Source: Pseudomonadota bacterium (GTDB lineage Bacteria; Pseudomonadota; Gammaproteobacteria; Steroidobacterales; MnTg04). From it: DNA of 64,000 bases. The stretch is taken from contig JACZVC010000003.1 in NCBI GenBank assembly GCA_022572885.1, forward strand, positions 1 to 64,000, in the 5' to 3' direction. The notes beneath the pieces were generated by a model, which did no database searches, was not told the origin of the DNA, and saw only the letters and a list, made by a program, of their open reading frames with translations. Every line of letters begins with the position of its first letter. The first letter of the stretch is position 1. Position numbers and translations under genes: made by a program. Positions 35,024 through 43,978 of the stretch are shown one piece after another.

Positions 35024-36856
35024 TCAAAGTTGATAAAGAACCATCAGTACGAGCGAAAATCCGACCCACATGACAAATGTCAACGGCACGCCCAGCCGCA
35101 GGAAATCCGCAAAGCGGTAACCGCCCGCGCTCATTATCAGCAAGTTGGTCGTGTAGCCCATGGGTGTGGCGAAACTCATGTTGGCGCCGAAAATAACCGC
35201 CAGCAAAAAAGGTTCTACCGGCGCGCCCAGTTGAGTAGCGATACTGATGGAAATCGGTGCGCCGATTACCGCCGCCGCATTATTGGTGACCACATTCGTT
35301 ACCAGCGCCATCGCCAGTATCAGCGCGCTGAGCACACCTGCTACCGGCAAGCCACGCGTTGAAAATACAAAAAGCTGCGCCAGGTAGTCGGCGGCTCCGG
35401 TCACTGTCAGCGCCAGACCTAATCCCAGGCTAGCGACGATGACCAGGATAATCTGGGCACTGAGCGACTGACCCACATCACTCCATCGCAGGCAACCGGT
35501 AACAATCATCAGCGCGACGCCCGCCACACTACTGACCGAGATCGACAACAATCCGGTCGCCGCCGCACCAACGATCCCGGCCATGATGAACAGCGCACGA
35601 TTTGACCTGGCCTTGCGAGGCAAATCGGTCGTGCCATCCAGTACCAGCATCTCGCCGCTGTTGCGTAATTCGTTGACATTGTCGCTGCTGCCCTGGACCA
35701 GCAGTACATCACCAGAACTCAGCACGAAATCTGCCAATTCGCCGCTGGCATGATCCACATTCAACCCGGCCCGGTGTATAGCGAGAGGCAGAAGGCGGTA
35801 GCGCGTCGCGAACCGCATGTGGCGCAGCGACCGATGATGCAATGGCGACCCACGGGTTACCACGACCTCGGCCAGTTGCTGATCGCCGGCGCTGAGCGGG
35901 AACTGTTCGCTGACCGGATGCTGCAGATCAGTCACGTTATACAATCGCGCGCCGAGTACGTGTTCAAACTCTTTCAGCCGCTCAGGCGTATCCCTGACAA
36001 AAAGGCGATCGCCCGCGGTTATGGTTGCGGATGGCAATCGGGTAACCGACAGATTTTCGCCACGCTGAATTCTTTCGACTCGCATCCGGTTGTTGGTCAT
36101 CGCCAGCACTTCGGACAAGGTTTTGCCAGCAGCGGCGCTGCCTGTATCCACATGCAGTAACGCATTGAATACCCGTGGCGTGATATCCGCTAGCGCGGAG
36201 CTTCGCTTCGGCAAAAGATACGGCCCGACCAGCCAGAGAAAAAGGATGCCCACCCCGCCGACGATGGCGACCGGCAGGGCAAAATCGAACATGCCGATCT
36301 GCGGGAGTCCCATATCCCTGGCAATACCAACAACAAGCAGATTGGTCGAAGTACCTATCGTCGTCGCCATGCCACCGATAGTCGCGGCAAACCCCATCGG
36401 CATCAGCATGCCGGTGGCGGACGACCCGCTGCGCAGCGCTATGCTGACCAGCACGGGTAACAACATAATGACTATCGGTGTGTTGTTCAGGAAACCACTG
36501 AGTACACCAACGACCAGCAACGTCATCAGCATGGAGAACTGCGGGTGCTTGGACCACCCCGATGACGCAAGTCGCACCAGGGGCTGCAAAGCCCCTGTCG
36601 TCTCCAGACCTTTGGCCGCCACCATCAGCGCGCAGATTGTGATCAAGGACTCGTTGCCAAATGCCGAAAAAAAATCGGCCGGCGTGACCATGCCATCGCT
36701 GCTTTGATAAGGAAAAACCCAGGCACCGAAAACCAACGCCGCCAGGACCATCAGGCTGGATGTTTCCAGCGGGATACGGTCCCGGGTAAACAGGAAAAGC
36801 GCCAGCAGAGTCAGCGCCAGGGCGGCGATACCATGTGCGTCAGGCAATTGCGGCAA
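35024..36856 (-). CDS. SLC13-family permease with RCK_C (TrkA-C) domains
   Basis: The 610-aa product belongs to the divalent anion:Na+ symporter type (CitMHS/SLC13) with two central TrkA-C domains. The order is TM block (residues about 8-215, with NNTPIVIMLLPVL), two RCK_C modules (around 215-390, including the ITAGDRLFVRDTPERL and VLSSGDVLLVQGSSDN segments) and a second TM block with TNVVTNNAAAVIGAPI and a terminal membrane helix. The open frame goes back to 37081, but TTG at 36856 has a perfect AAGGAG six bases upstream and gives the usual compact start. The substrate could be sulfate, phosphate or a dicarboxylate; sequence reading cannot decide. Confidence 0.87.
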   Translation of the reverse strand: MPQLPDAHGIAALALTLLALFLFTRDRIPLETSSLMVLAALVFGAWVFPYQSSDGMVTPADFFSAFGNESLITICALMVAAKGLETTGALQPLVRLASSGWSKHPQFSMLMTLLVVGVLSGFLNNTPIVIMLLPVLVSIALRSGSSATGMLMPMGFAATIGGMATTIGTSTNLLVVGIARDMGLPQIGMFDFALPVAIVGGVGILFLWLVGPYLLPKRSSALADITPRVFNALLHVDTGSAAAGKTLSEVLAMTNNRMRVERIQRGENLSVTRLPSATITAGDRLFVRDTPERLKEFEHVLGARLYNVTDLQHPVSEQFPLSAGDQQLAEVVVTRGSPLHHRSLRHMRFATRYRLLPLAIHRAGLNVDHASGELADFVLSSGDVLLVQGSSDNVNELRNSGEMLVLDGTTDLPRKARSNRALFIMAGIVGAAATGLLSISVSSVAGVALMIVTGCLRWSDVGQSLSAQIILVIVASLGLGLALTVTGAADYLAQLFVFSTRGLPVAGVLSALILAMALVTNVVTNNAAAVIGAPISISIATQLGAPVEPFLLAVIFGANMSFATPMGYTTNLLIMSAGGYRFADFLRLGVPLTFVMWVGFSLVLMVLYQL

Positions 36857-37059
36857 ATGATACTCCTTGGCTTTCTGCCAGCCGGCCCCGCGCAAAGCTG
36901 TGCGGCACTCCGGGCGGGAAAAAACACCCGGAACAGGTCCGGGCTCGTATGACCGTATATCACGCCCGGCGCAAACTTGCCAATGGGTACGCTGCCGAAT
37001 TCCAGCCTGAAACACCGCCCGTATCTGGCAAATAGCGGCGATCGGAGGGGTTTGCCGTT

Positions 37060-38355
37060 TCATCGTTTTTTTGCCGCCCAAGCCATGCGAAACAAACGAT
37101 CAAGGCGTTCTTTGCGCATACTGAGCCAAGCGGGTATTCGCCAGATCATCAAATCGGCGCTACTCAGCAATGGAAACAGGCAAGTCTCCGACGCTGTGCG
37201 TAAGGCAGGTTCATCAGGTATCAGGTCCCACGGTGATATCGCCAGGCTGAAGCTGGGGCGGGTTCCTGACAGATCCAGCCTCGATGAAAACTGGTGCCGG
37301 AGATCGGGACAATCGATTTCGGCAACCCAGCCAGGCGCCCTGCGCTGACCCGCTTTCTCCAAAAAATACCGCCTGGATGCCAGCCTCAGACTGCGCCGAA
37401 ACACCTCGATAATTTCCCTCAGGCGGTCACAGGCAACCGCCGGGCAACGAGATAACCGCCGCGACAATGGCAGCAAGCCTCTTAGCCAAAGGACTGCCCG
37501 CCGCTCATGTTGCGCGTGCAGTGCGATGGATGCAGATGGCCAGCGGGTTGTTGCCAACCGCCTGTCCACCACTCGGACCAGGTCGTGACTCAGGCATCCT
37601 GGCCGCCATAGCTGGGGCAGGCTCAGCGCCGCAAGATCCAGTTCGAACACAATTTGCGCACCGTAGTCAGGCGCTTTTACCAGTAGCGGCGACGCTACGC
37701 TGGCGAAACACTGCGCATCCAGGTCCAGCGGACTCCGACCATCGTGATCGATAAACAGCTCAGGGCCGGCTTTCCCCTCGGCCTGCTCCAGCCAGGCCCA
37801 CCAAATCTGGCGCGGTGACGGTACCCCGGCCGCGCCACCGGGTCCGCTTCGATGAGTTGCCAGTTCGTGGTCAAACTGCACCGCGCGAAGAAACTCGTCG
37901 CTTATGCGGATCACCAGCTTGCGTGGGTCCAGATCCAGCCGGTCCCGGGCGGCTAACGCAGGTGTGTCCGGGTGATCGCTCGATATGACGATCGACGCCG
38001 ACTCCAGGCTCAGGCCACGCGCAGCCAAGGCCTGAGAAATCGAAAGGAGTGGCTCAACCAGGCCGTTGTGGGTGGATCCGCTACCCGTTGACGATGACGG
38101 CATCGAGGACAAATCCAGCGTTACTTTCTTGCCGGCGGCAAGCAAAGGGGCAATACGCCTCGTGGTTTTCTCAACCGGCTCCGGCTGCCCTGGCTGTAGC
38201 CGGACCGCAAAGCCGTCGGCAGCCTGCATGCCCGGCGGCAGCCTCAACACTTTTGCTCTCAGGGACGACCGGTTATGGCCGGTCAGATACTGGCCCGCGT
38301 CCGCTACCTGGTCTGTTTGCCGATCACTGTCGCTCGTTTCACTTGTGCCATCCAT
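37060..38355 (-). CDS. Hypothetical protein, unknown family
   Basis: The 431-aa product is arginine-, leucine- and serine-rich, with no signal peptide or membrane segment that I can see. Recurrent points: KKVTLDLSSMPSSSTGSGS near residue 75-95, ASIVISSDHPDTPALAARD, a WAWLEQAEGKAGPELFIDHDG stretch (two pieces), and a basic C-terminus ending in MAWAAKKR. No ATP- or metal-binding motif stands out. It runs divergently from the GST gene. I do not recognise a family and see no clear function. Confidence 0.65.
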   Translation of the reverse strand: MDGTSETSDSDRQTDQVADAGQYLTGHNRSSLRAKVLRLPPGMQAADGFAVRLQPGQPEPVEKTTRRIAPLLAAGKKVTLDLSSMPSSSTGSGSTHNGLVEPLLSISQALAARGLSLESASIVISSDHPDTPALAARDRLDLDPRKLVIRISDEFLRAVQFDHELATHRSGPGGAAGVPSPRQIWWAWLEQAEGKAGPELFIDHDGRSPLDLDAQCFASVASPLLVKAPDYGAQIVFELDLAALSLPQLWRPGCLSHDLVRVVDRRLATTRWPSASIALHAQHERRAVLWLRGLLPLSRRLSRCPAVACDRLREIIEVFRRSLRLASRRYFLEKAGQRRAPGWVAEIDCPDLRHQFSSRLDLSGTRPSFSLAISPWDLIPDEPALRTASETCLFPLLSSADLMIWRIPAWLSMRKERLDRLFRMAWAAKKR

Positions 38356-38462
38356 GGCTCACCGATCCCTGTGCTCGCTGCTAATGTGCCATAGTCTGCA
38401 CTTCACACAGGTCGCAGATTCTGACGAATGCCGCCAGTTACGCCGGGGAGAGAGGGCGGGAA

Positions 38463-39140
38463 ATGATAGAGCTTTTTACCGCGGGAACGCCAAACGGGCG
38501 GAAAATCTCGGTGATGCTCGAAGAGACCGGCCTGGCATATACGGTCAGGGAATTGCGCCTGGGCGAGCTGGAGCAAAAACAACCGGAATACCTGGCAATC
38601 AACCCGAATGGCCGTATTCCAACCATAGTCGATCATGACGAAAACGATTTCGTGGTTTTCGAATCCGGAGCCATCCTGATCTACCTGGCGGAGAAATCCG
38701 GAATGCTGATGCCACAGGGCAAAAAGGCGGAATCCGTCGTCATGCAGTGGCTGATGTTTCAGATGGGCGGCATCGGACCCATGATGGGACAGGCCAATGT
38801 CTTTTATCGATATGCAAGCGAAAAAATCGACTATGCGATTCGCCGGTACCAGGCAGAGTGCAGGCGGCTGTTCGAGGTTTTGGACCATCGGCTGTCGGCA
38901 GCGGAGTACCTGGCCGGCGACTACTCGATAGCCGACGTCGCCACCTACCCCTGGGTCTCCACAAATGACTGGTCAGGCGTCAGCATAGAAGGCCTCAATC
39001 ATTTGCGGACCTGGCTCGAAAAAGTCGGCTCCCGCCCGGCGGTCATCCGCGGGATGGCCATACCAACGCCACCGAGACAACCCGAGGGTGAAAAGAAAGA
39101 GGAATTTATCCGCCAAGCACAAAAAATGCTGGTTAGTTAA
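38463..39140 (+). CDS. Glutathione S-transferase family protein (YfcG/YghU-like)
   Basis: The 225-aa product has an N-terminal thioredoxin-like GST domain ([20 protein letters not shown], then [13 protein letters not shown] and [14 protein letters not shown]) and an all-helical C-terminal domain with [16 protein letters not shown] and [16 protein letters not shown]. The TPNGRK string with the ISV helix is typical of the nu-class proteins YfcG/YghU, which reduce disulfides using bound glutathione. The start is preceded by a GGGCGGGAA purine-rich run. Confidence 0.88.
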   Translation: MIELFTAGTPNGRKISVMLEETGLAYTVRELRLGELEQKQPEYLAINPNGRIPTIVDHDENDFVVFESGAILIYLAEKSGMLMPQGKKAESVVMQWLMFQMGGIGPMMGQANVFYRYASEKIDYAIRRYQAECRRLFEVLDHRLSAAEYLAGDYSIADVATYPWVSTNDWSGVSIEGLNHLRTWLEKVGSRPAVIRGMAIPTPPRQPEGEKKEEFIRQAQKMLVS

Positions 39141-39167
39141 ATTGCCTGCCTGCCGACAGGCCGGCGC

Positions 39168-39836
39168 TCAAAAATTGCTGACACTGTCCGCCAATTCGCG
39201 CCGCCGGATATCCGGGACCTGCGCATCGTCGCTGGGGTAACCGGCAACGATCAGCAAGAAAGGCCTCTCGTGCTTTGGGCGCCCCAGGATCGTGTTGAGA
39301 AACTTCATCGGGCTCGGCGTGTGCGTTAGCGAGGCCAGACCTGCGCGGTGCAGTGCAGCGATCAGCATCCCGGTCGCCAGGCCGACTGACTCGGTCGGAT
39401 AGTAATGTTTGAATTTCCGTCCATCGGGCAACAAGCCGAATTTCTGCACAAAAACAGCGACCAGGCAGGGCGCGGCTTCAAGGAAGGGCTTATGCTCATC
39501 GGTACCCAATGGCTGCAACGCCTCCAACCACTCGGCCGATGCCCGGTGTGCATAGAATTCTTTTTCCTCGAGCTCTGCCGCAACCCGAATACGGCGCTTG
39601 ATCTCAGGGTCCCGCACCACCACGAAATGCCAGGGTTGCATATTGGCGCCGCTGGGTGCGCTGAGCGCCGCCTGCAGGCAATGCTCGATCACGCCTGGCG
39701 GCAGTGGCCGGTCGGAAAAATCACGAACGGTGCGCCGGCGCTGCAAATCATCGGCAAATTCCTTTGCCCGTGCCAGCATCTCCTCCGGCGGATACTCTCG
39801 GTAGGTGCTGAGCGGCAGGAAACTGGCATCTTTCAT
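39168..39836 (-). CDS. Nitroreductase family protein
   Basis: The 222-aa flavoprotein shows the FMN-binding pattern [52 protein letters not shown] and a C-terminal [14 protein letters not shown]. Substrates may be nitroaromatics, quinones or other acceptors. The gene is convergent with the GST gene and divergent from the dehydrogenase gene. No regulator adjacent. Confidence 0.88.
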   Translation of the reverse strand: MKDASFLPLSTYREYPPEEMLARAKEFADDLQRRRTVRDFSDRPLPPGVIEHCLQAALSAPSGANMQPWHFVVVRDPEIKRRIRVAAELEEKEFYAHRASAEWLEALQPLGTDEHKPFLEAAPCLVAVFVQKFGLLPDGRKFKHYYPTESVGLATGMLIAALHRAGLASLTHTPSPMKFLNTILGRPKHERPFLLIVAGYPSDDAQVPDIRRRELADSVSNF

Positions 39837-40081
39837 TCTGGGCTCCGGTATTTTTCAGATTCTTGAAAACCAGGCCTGCGGGTATCATCCGTCGAATCGT
39901 TCATCGATCAGATGCTCCTCGTAACCTGCCTCGTGGATACCATTGTCTTACAAGGCAAACTTTCGTACTGAAATTCCTGCGCGGTGAACCGATTGCGGGT
40001 CGCCACTGATCAACGGATGCCAAGGCTCGCTTACACTGCAATTCAGGCTTGTTATCATCCGCCAAGACACTAGGATAACTC

Positions 40082-41059
40082 ATGCAAAGCGTATTTCTGG
40101 ACTTCGCGACAATAAGCCGCGGCGATATTGACGTCGAATCGCTCAACAAGGCCCTGCCGGATCTGCAGTATTTCCCAACTACCGAATCCGCGGAACTGCA
40201 CCAGCGCGTCAGGAATGCCGAGATTGTTCTGACCAACAAGATCAAAATAGACCGCGAAACGATCGCCGCCGCTCCGGATCTGAAGTTGGTTTGCCTGGCG
40301 GCGACCGGCACCAACAATGTCGATCTCGAGGCCGCTGATGAGCGCGGTATCGCCGTATGCAATATTGTCGCTTATTGCACCGCTGCCGTCGTCCAGCATG
40401 TATTCGCCCTGATCATGAGTCTCAATCAGCATCTTCGCGAATACCAGGCCCTGTTGCGCCAGGGCGCCTGGAAACGCAGCCCACAATTTTGCCTGCTGGA
40501 TTATCCGATCCGCGAGCTTGCCGGAAGCACGCTTGGAATTGTCGGTTATGGCGAGCTAGGCCAGGGCGTTGCGCAAGCGGCGGCGGCATTCGGCATGAAG
40601 GTTTTGGTCGCGAAACGGCCGGGGGGTCGCCCCGGTGACGGGTCGGCAACGACCATTGCTCCGGCGCGTCTGCCACTGGAGCGAATGCTGCCGGCAGTCG
40701 ACATACTCAGCCTGCATTGTCCGCTGACGCCGGCAACCGACAAACTGATCGGCGCGAAGGAACTGAAACTAATGCCAGGACACGCCTTGCTGATCAATAC
40801 GGCCAGGGGCGCGCTGGTGGATGAAGGGGCGCTGCTGCATGCGCTCAGGGAAAACCTGATCGGCGGCGCCGGCATCGATGTGCTCAGCGAAGAACCGCCG
40901 GTCAATGGCAATGTGCTACTCGACGCCGATCTGCCAAACCTCATTGTCACACCTCATATCGCCTGGGCTACCCGCGAAGCCCGGCAACGCGCGATCGATG
41001 AAATGGCGGAGAATATCAGCGTCTTTTGCGGCGGCGGCCACCGGAACCGGGTAATTTGA
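40082..41059 (+). CDS. D-2-hydroxyacid dehydrogenase (glycerate dehydrogenase-like)
   Basis: The 325-aa product is an NAD-dependent D-2-hydroxyacid dehydrogenase. The NAD loop is STLGIVGYGELGQGVAQAA; the catalytic Arg lies in INTARGALVDEGAL, the Glu in DVLSEEPP and the His in TPHIAWATREARQR. The N-terminal substrate-domain pattern LTNKIKIDRETIAAAPDLK (two pieces) is close to hydroxypyruvate/glycerate dehydrogenase HprA. A plain ATG with AGG upstream begins the frame. Confidence 0.88.
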   Translation: MQSVFLDFATISRGDIDVESLNKALPDLQYFPTTESAELHQRVRNAEIVLTNKIKIDRETIAAAPDLKLVCLAATGTNNVDLEAADERGIAVCNIVAYCTAAVVQHVFALIMSLNQHLREYQALLRQGAWKRSPQFCLLDYPIRELAGSTLGIVGYGELGQGVAQAAAAFGMKVLVAKRPGGRPGDGSATTIAPARLPLERMLPAVDILSLHCPLTPATDKLIGAKELKLMPGHALLINTARGALVDEGALLHALRENLIGGAGIDVLSEEPPVNGNVLLDADLPNLIVTPHIAWATREARQRAIDEMAENISVFCGGGHRNRVI

Positions 41060-41185
41060 GCGCTAACAAACCGACCGCCTTTGCGCTCGACGAGGCCGAT
41101 TGTTGCTCTTCGATCAGGGCAAATGATATATAAGAAACCTGCCTGCAGAACCGGCAACTACAATCTTGGCATTCAGGAGAGGAAA

Positions 41186-42859
41186 GTGGAAAAAGTCTGG
41201 TTGAAAAACTATCCGCCCGGCATCTCGGAAGAAATCAGTTTCGAGACTTTCTCTTCGTTGAAAGACCTGGTCGAAACGAGTTGCAAGAGATACTCCAGCC
41301 AGCCGGCATTTTCCAATATGGGGCGGGAAATGAGTTTTGGCGAACTTGACCAGAAAAGCCGCTACCTGGCCGCCTATCTGCAAAAAGTCGCCGGCCTGGT
41401 CAAAGGCGATCGCGTAGCGCTGATGATGCCGAATATTCTGCAGTACCCGATTGCGATTGCCGGCACACTGCGCGCCGGTCTCGTCGGGGTCAACGTCAAC
41501 CCGCTATACACTCCGCGCGAACTGAAACACCAACTCAAGGACTCAGGTGCAAAGGCGATCGTGATCGTCGAGAATTTCGCCCACACCCTGGCCAAGGTAA
41601 TCGAAGACACCGACGTAAAAGTCGTGATCACAACCCAGCTCGGCGACCTGCTGGGTTTTCCAAAGTCGCTACTCGTCAATACGGTCGTAAAAAAGGTCAA
41701 GAAAATGGTACCGGACTGGAATATCCCGGGCTCGATTACTTTCAAAAAAGCGCTGGCCGAAGGTAAATGGCAAACGCTCGACGATGTAGACCTAAGCCAT
41801 GAGGATATCGCGTTTCTTCAGTATACCGGCGGCACCACTGGCGTCTCAAAGGGCGCGATGCTAACCCATCGCAACCTGGTCTCCAATGTCGAGCAGGCCG
41901 CTGCCTGGCTGGGCAAAGACAGCATCGGTGACACCGAAATCGTAATCACGGCGTTGCCGCTTTATCACATATTCGCATTGACGGCGAATTGCCTGCTTTT
42001 TCTAAGCGTAGGCGGAAAAAATATCCTGATCACCGATCCACGCGATTTTCCCGGTTTCGTCAAGGAACTGAAAAAACATCGATTCACGTTTATCAGTGGC
42101 GTCAATACGCTATTCAACGCGCTGTTGCACACGCCAGGTTTTTCGGAGGTCGATTTCAGCGGCCTCCAGGTTACCCTTGGCGGTGGCATGGCGGTCCAGG
42201 GGGCGGTCGCCAAGCACTGGAAAAAGGTGACCGGCAATACACTGGTGCAAGCGTACGGCCTGACCGAAACCTCGCCGGCTGCCTGCATCAACCCGATAGT
42301 CGAAGGCGCGGAGTTCAACGGTTCGATCGGCTTGCCAATTCCTTCGACCGAAGCATCGATCGTCGATGACGATGGTAACGAGCTGGGACTGGGTGAGATT
42401 GGTGAAATTTGTATCAAGGGCCCACAAGTGATGGCGGGATATTGGCAGCAACCCGAGGAAACGGACAAAGTCATGCTGGAAGGGGGCTGGTTCCGAACCG
42501 GCGATATGGGGCGCATGGACGAGAACGGCTTTATTTTTATCGAAGACCGTAAGAAGGACATGATCCTGGTATCCGGCTTCAATGTTTACCCCAATGAAAT
42601 AGAAGCCGTTGCGGTCGAACACGAAAAAATACTCGAAGCCGCGGCCATCGGGAAGGCCGACGAAAAATCCGGTGAAGTGGTGCAGTTATTTGTCGTCAAA
42701 AAGGACCCTTCACTGACGGCCGAAGAGGTCATCGAGCACTGCCGCAAGAGCCTGACCGCCTACAAGGTGCCAAAGGAAGTCATCTTCCGAGATGATCTGC
42801 CGAAGACCAACGTCGGCAAAATCCTTCGGCGCGAGTTGCGCGACGGCGGCGCCCAATAA
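41186..42859 (+). CDS. fadD: Long-chain acyl-CoA ligase FadD
   Basis: The 557-aa enzyme activates fatty acids with ATP and CoA. The AMP-binding P-loop is YTGGTTGVSKGAMLTH; further family motifs are QAYGLTETSPAA, the WFRTGDMGRMDENGF hinge region, KKDMILVSGFNVYPNEIEAV and the catalytic-lysine end TNVGKILRREL. Although the frame is open from 41081, GTG at 41186 has a strong AGGAG six to seven bases upstream and gives the usual FadD start EKVWLKNYPPG. The gene is the last core gene before the cassette array. Confidence 0.92.
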   Translation: MEKVWLKNYPPGISEEISFETFSSLKDLVETSCKRYSSQPAFSNMGREMSFGELDQKSRYLAAYLQKVAGLVKGDRVALMMPNILQYPIAIAGTLRAGLVGVNVNPLYTPRELKHQLKDSGAKAIVIVENFAHTLAKVIEDTDVKVVITTQLGDLLGFPKSLLVNTVVKKVKKMVPDWNIPGSITFKKALAEGKWQTLDDVDLSHEDIAFLQYTGGTTGVSKGAMLTHRNLVSNVEQAAAWLGKDSIGDTEIVITALPLYHIFALTANCLLFLSVGGKNILITDPRDFPGFVKELKKHRFTFISGVNTLFNALLHTPGFSEVDFSGLQVTLGGGMAVQGAVAKHWKKVTGNTLVQAYGLTETSPAACINPIVEGAEFNGSIGLPIPSTEASIVDDDGNELGLGEIGEICIKGPQVMAGYWQQPEETDKVMLEGGWFRTGDMGRMDENGFIFIEDRKKDMILVSGFNVYPNEIEAVAVEHEKILEAAAIGKADEKSGEVVQLFVVKKDPSLTAEEVIEHCRKSLTAYKVPKEVIFRDDLPKTNVGKILRRELRDGGAQ

Positions 42860-43042
42860 TCGATAGCTTGAAATCTAAACGACCGACAACAATTTTCCAC
42901 TCCGCCAGCGTCTGCTACTTTGATGAAGTCGACAATCGATAGGCTTGTTTGCGACACCGGCTCAGGCCTTTTGGGGAAATAGCGCCTGCGCTTCTGATGC
43001 AGCGGATAACGGTGTTATATTGCTCTACCATAATAATTACCT

Positions 43043-43049
43043 GTTAGCT
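43043..43049. repeat. attC right-end core (GTTAGCT) at the left edge of the cassette array
   Basis: A GTTRRRY core lies 15 bases before the ATG of the first cassette gene, the usual distance for an integron cassette. No convincing left half (RYYYAAC) can be paired with it in the preceding 150 bases, so this is a site remnant. The 42860-43042 interval has no gene. Confidence 0.5.
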
Positions 43050-43063
43050 GGCGCAGACGCACA

Positions 43064-43717
43064 ATGCCAAGACCAAAGTCCTCTCGCATATTTATTCGCC
43101 TTACGGATGGGCTTTATGATTTCTTGTGGATTAACGTCATGCCGGACAAATCAGTGATGTTGGGTATCGCCTACCAAGGCAAAGAAACGGTCGAGTTAGT
43201 TGTAGATCCAGAGCGAGGCGAACTTAGGCTAAAAGAATTGGCAGTCAAAGAGTCTTTGAAAAACCCGAAGATCACTTTTCACCAATCGGGGCAGTATAAA
43301 CTAAATGCTCGGGTGGGATTGAGTGAAGAATCAATTGATCGATGTACTGTCGTTGGGCCAAGGCTAGATGAAATCAAACGCAGACGAATGGCGGAGATCT
43401 TGATACCTAATACTTTAACTCGCTCTAAAAGAGTGAAATCTATTCGTGATATTGAATTGGACGCGACAGGGTTCCCCCGTCAACTGTTGAGGTGCACCGT
43501 GTGGTGTTGTAAAAGGGAGCTATTTGATGAATTTATGGCCTATCCGAAACAAATGGTTAACACATCGCAAAATGAATTCACCAATGCAGTTGAAGATGGA
43601 TCAAAAGTATGGGCATTTACGCTTCGTACCACTGAGTCAGATACGGTTTTGAGTGATAAGTTTTATATACATTTGCCTGGCGAAGTGAAGTGGGGCAATG
43701 GCGATGACGCCAGCTAA
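43064..43717 (+). CDS. Cassette-encoded hypothetical protein
   Basis: The 217-aa product is lysine- and arginine-rich, soluble and of mixed structure, without a signal peptide. Recognisable features are a start MPRPKSSRIFIRLTDGLYDF, a beta-like FHQSGQYKLNARVGL and a central DEIKRRRMAEILIPNTLTR. Family not known. The gene fills its cassette almost exactly: it begins 15 bases after the GTTAGCT core, and its stop TAA lies inside the AGCTAAC core of the following attC. It is more A+T-rich than the chromosome around it. Confidence 0.68.
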   Translation: MPRPKSSRIFIRLTDGLYDFLWINVMPDKSVMLGIAYQGKETVELVVDPERGELRLKELAVKESLKNPKITFHQSGQYKLNARVGLSEESIDRCTVVGPRLDEIKRRRMAEILIPNTLTRSKRVKSIRDIELDATGFPRQLLRCTVWCCKRELFDEFMAYPKQMVNTSQNEFTNAVEDGSKVWAFTLRTTESDTVLSDKFYIHLPGEVKWGNGDDAS

Positions 43718-43771
43718 CCAGTGCGAGCAGACGGACCGGCGTACCGCCGGCCGCTGTCGCAGGCGTTAGAC
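43712..43771. repeat. attC site 1 (integron cassette recombination site)
   Basis: A compact 60-bp site: AGCTAAC (43712-43718) and GTTAGAC (43765-43771) are the outer cores. Inside, GTGCGAGCAG and CTGTCGCA pair with one extra G on one side, as in authentic sites, around a GGACCGGC/GCCGGCC stem. It overlaps the stop codon of the preceding cassette gene. Confidence 0.85.
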
Positions 43772-43978
43772 GGCATAGCCGAAATTGTGCATGGACCAAA
43801 TGATCGCCTTACGACACAAAGCGGATGTTGGGGTGGTAGAGTTTTGAACGGCAGCAAATGACCCAAAGCGAACATGTACGCTTTATACTGCACGGCAAGA
43901 TTTCAGCACTTTGCAAGATAATCAATGGCTAGCTGGTGCGCGGACGATCCGTGGCGCCCTCTACGACGGAGGTGTGGG

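Noticed and set aside
36857-37081. 75-residue N-terminal extension of the SLC13-type permease
   Set aside because: The extension has no membrane or domain pattern, whereas TTG at 36856 has AAGGAG at ideal distance.
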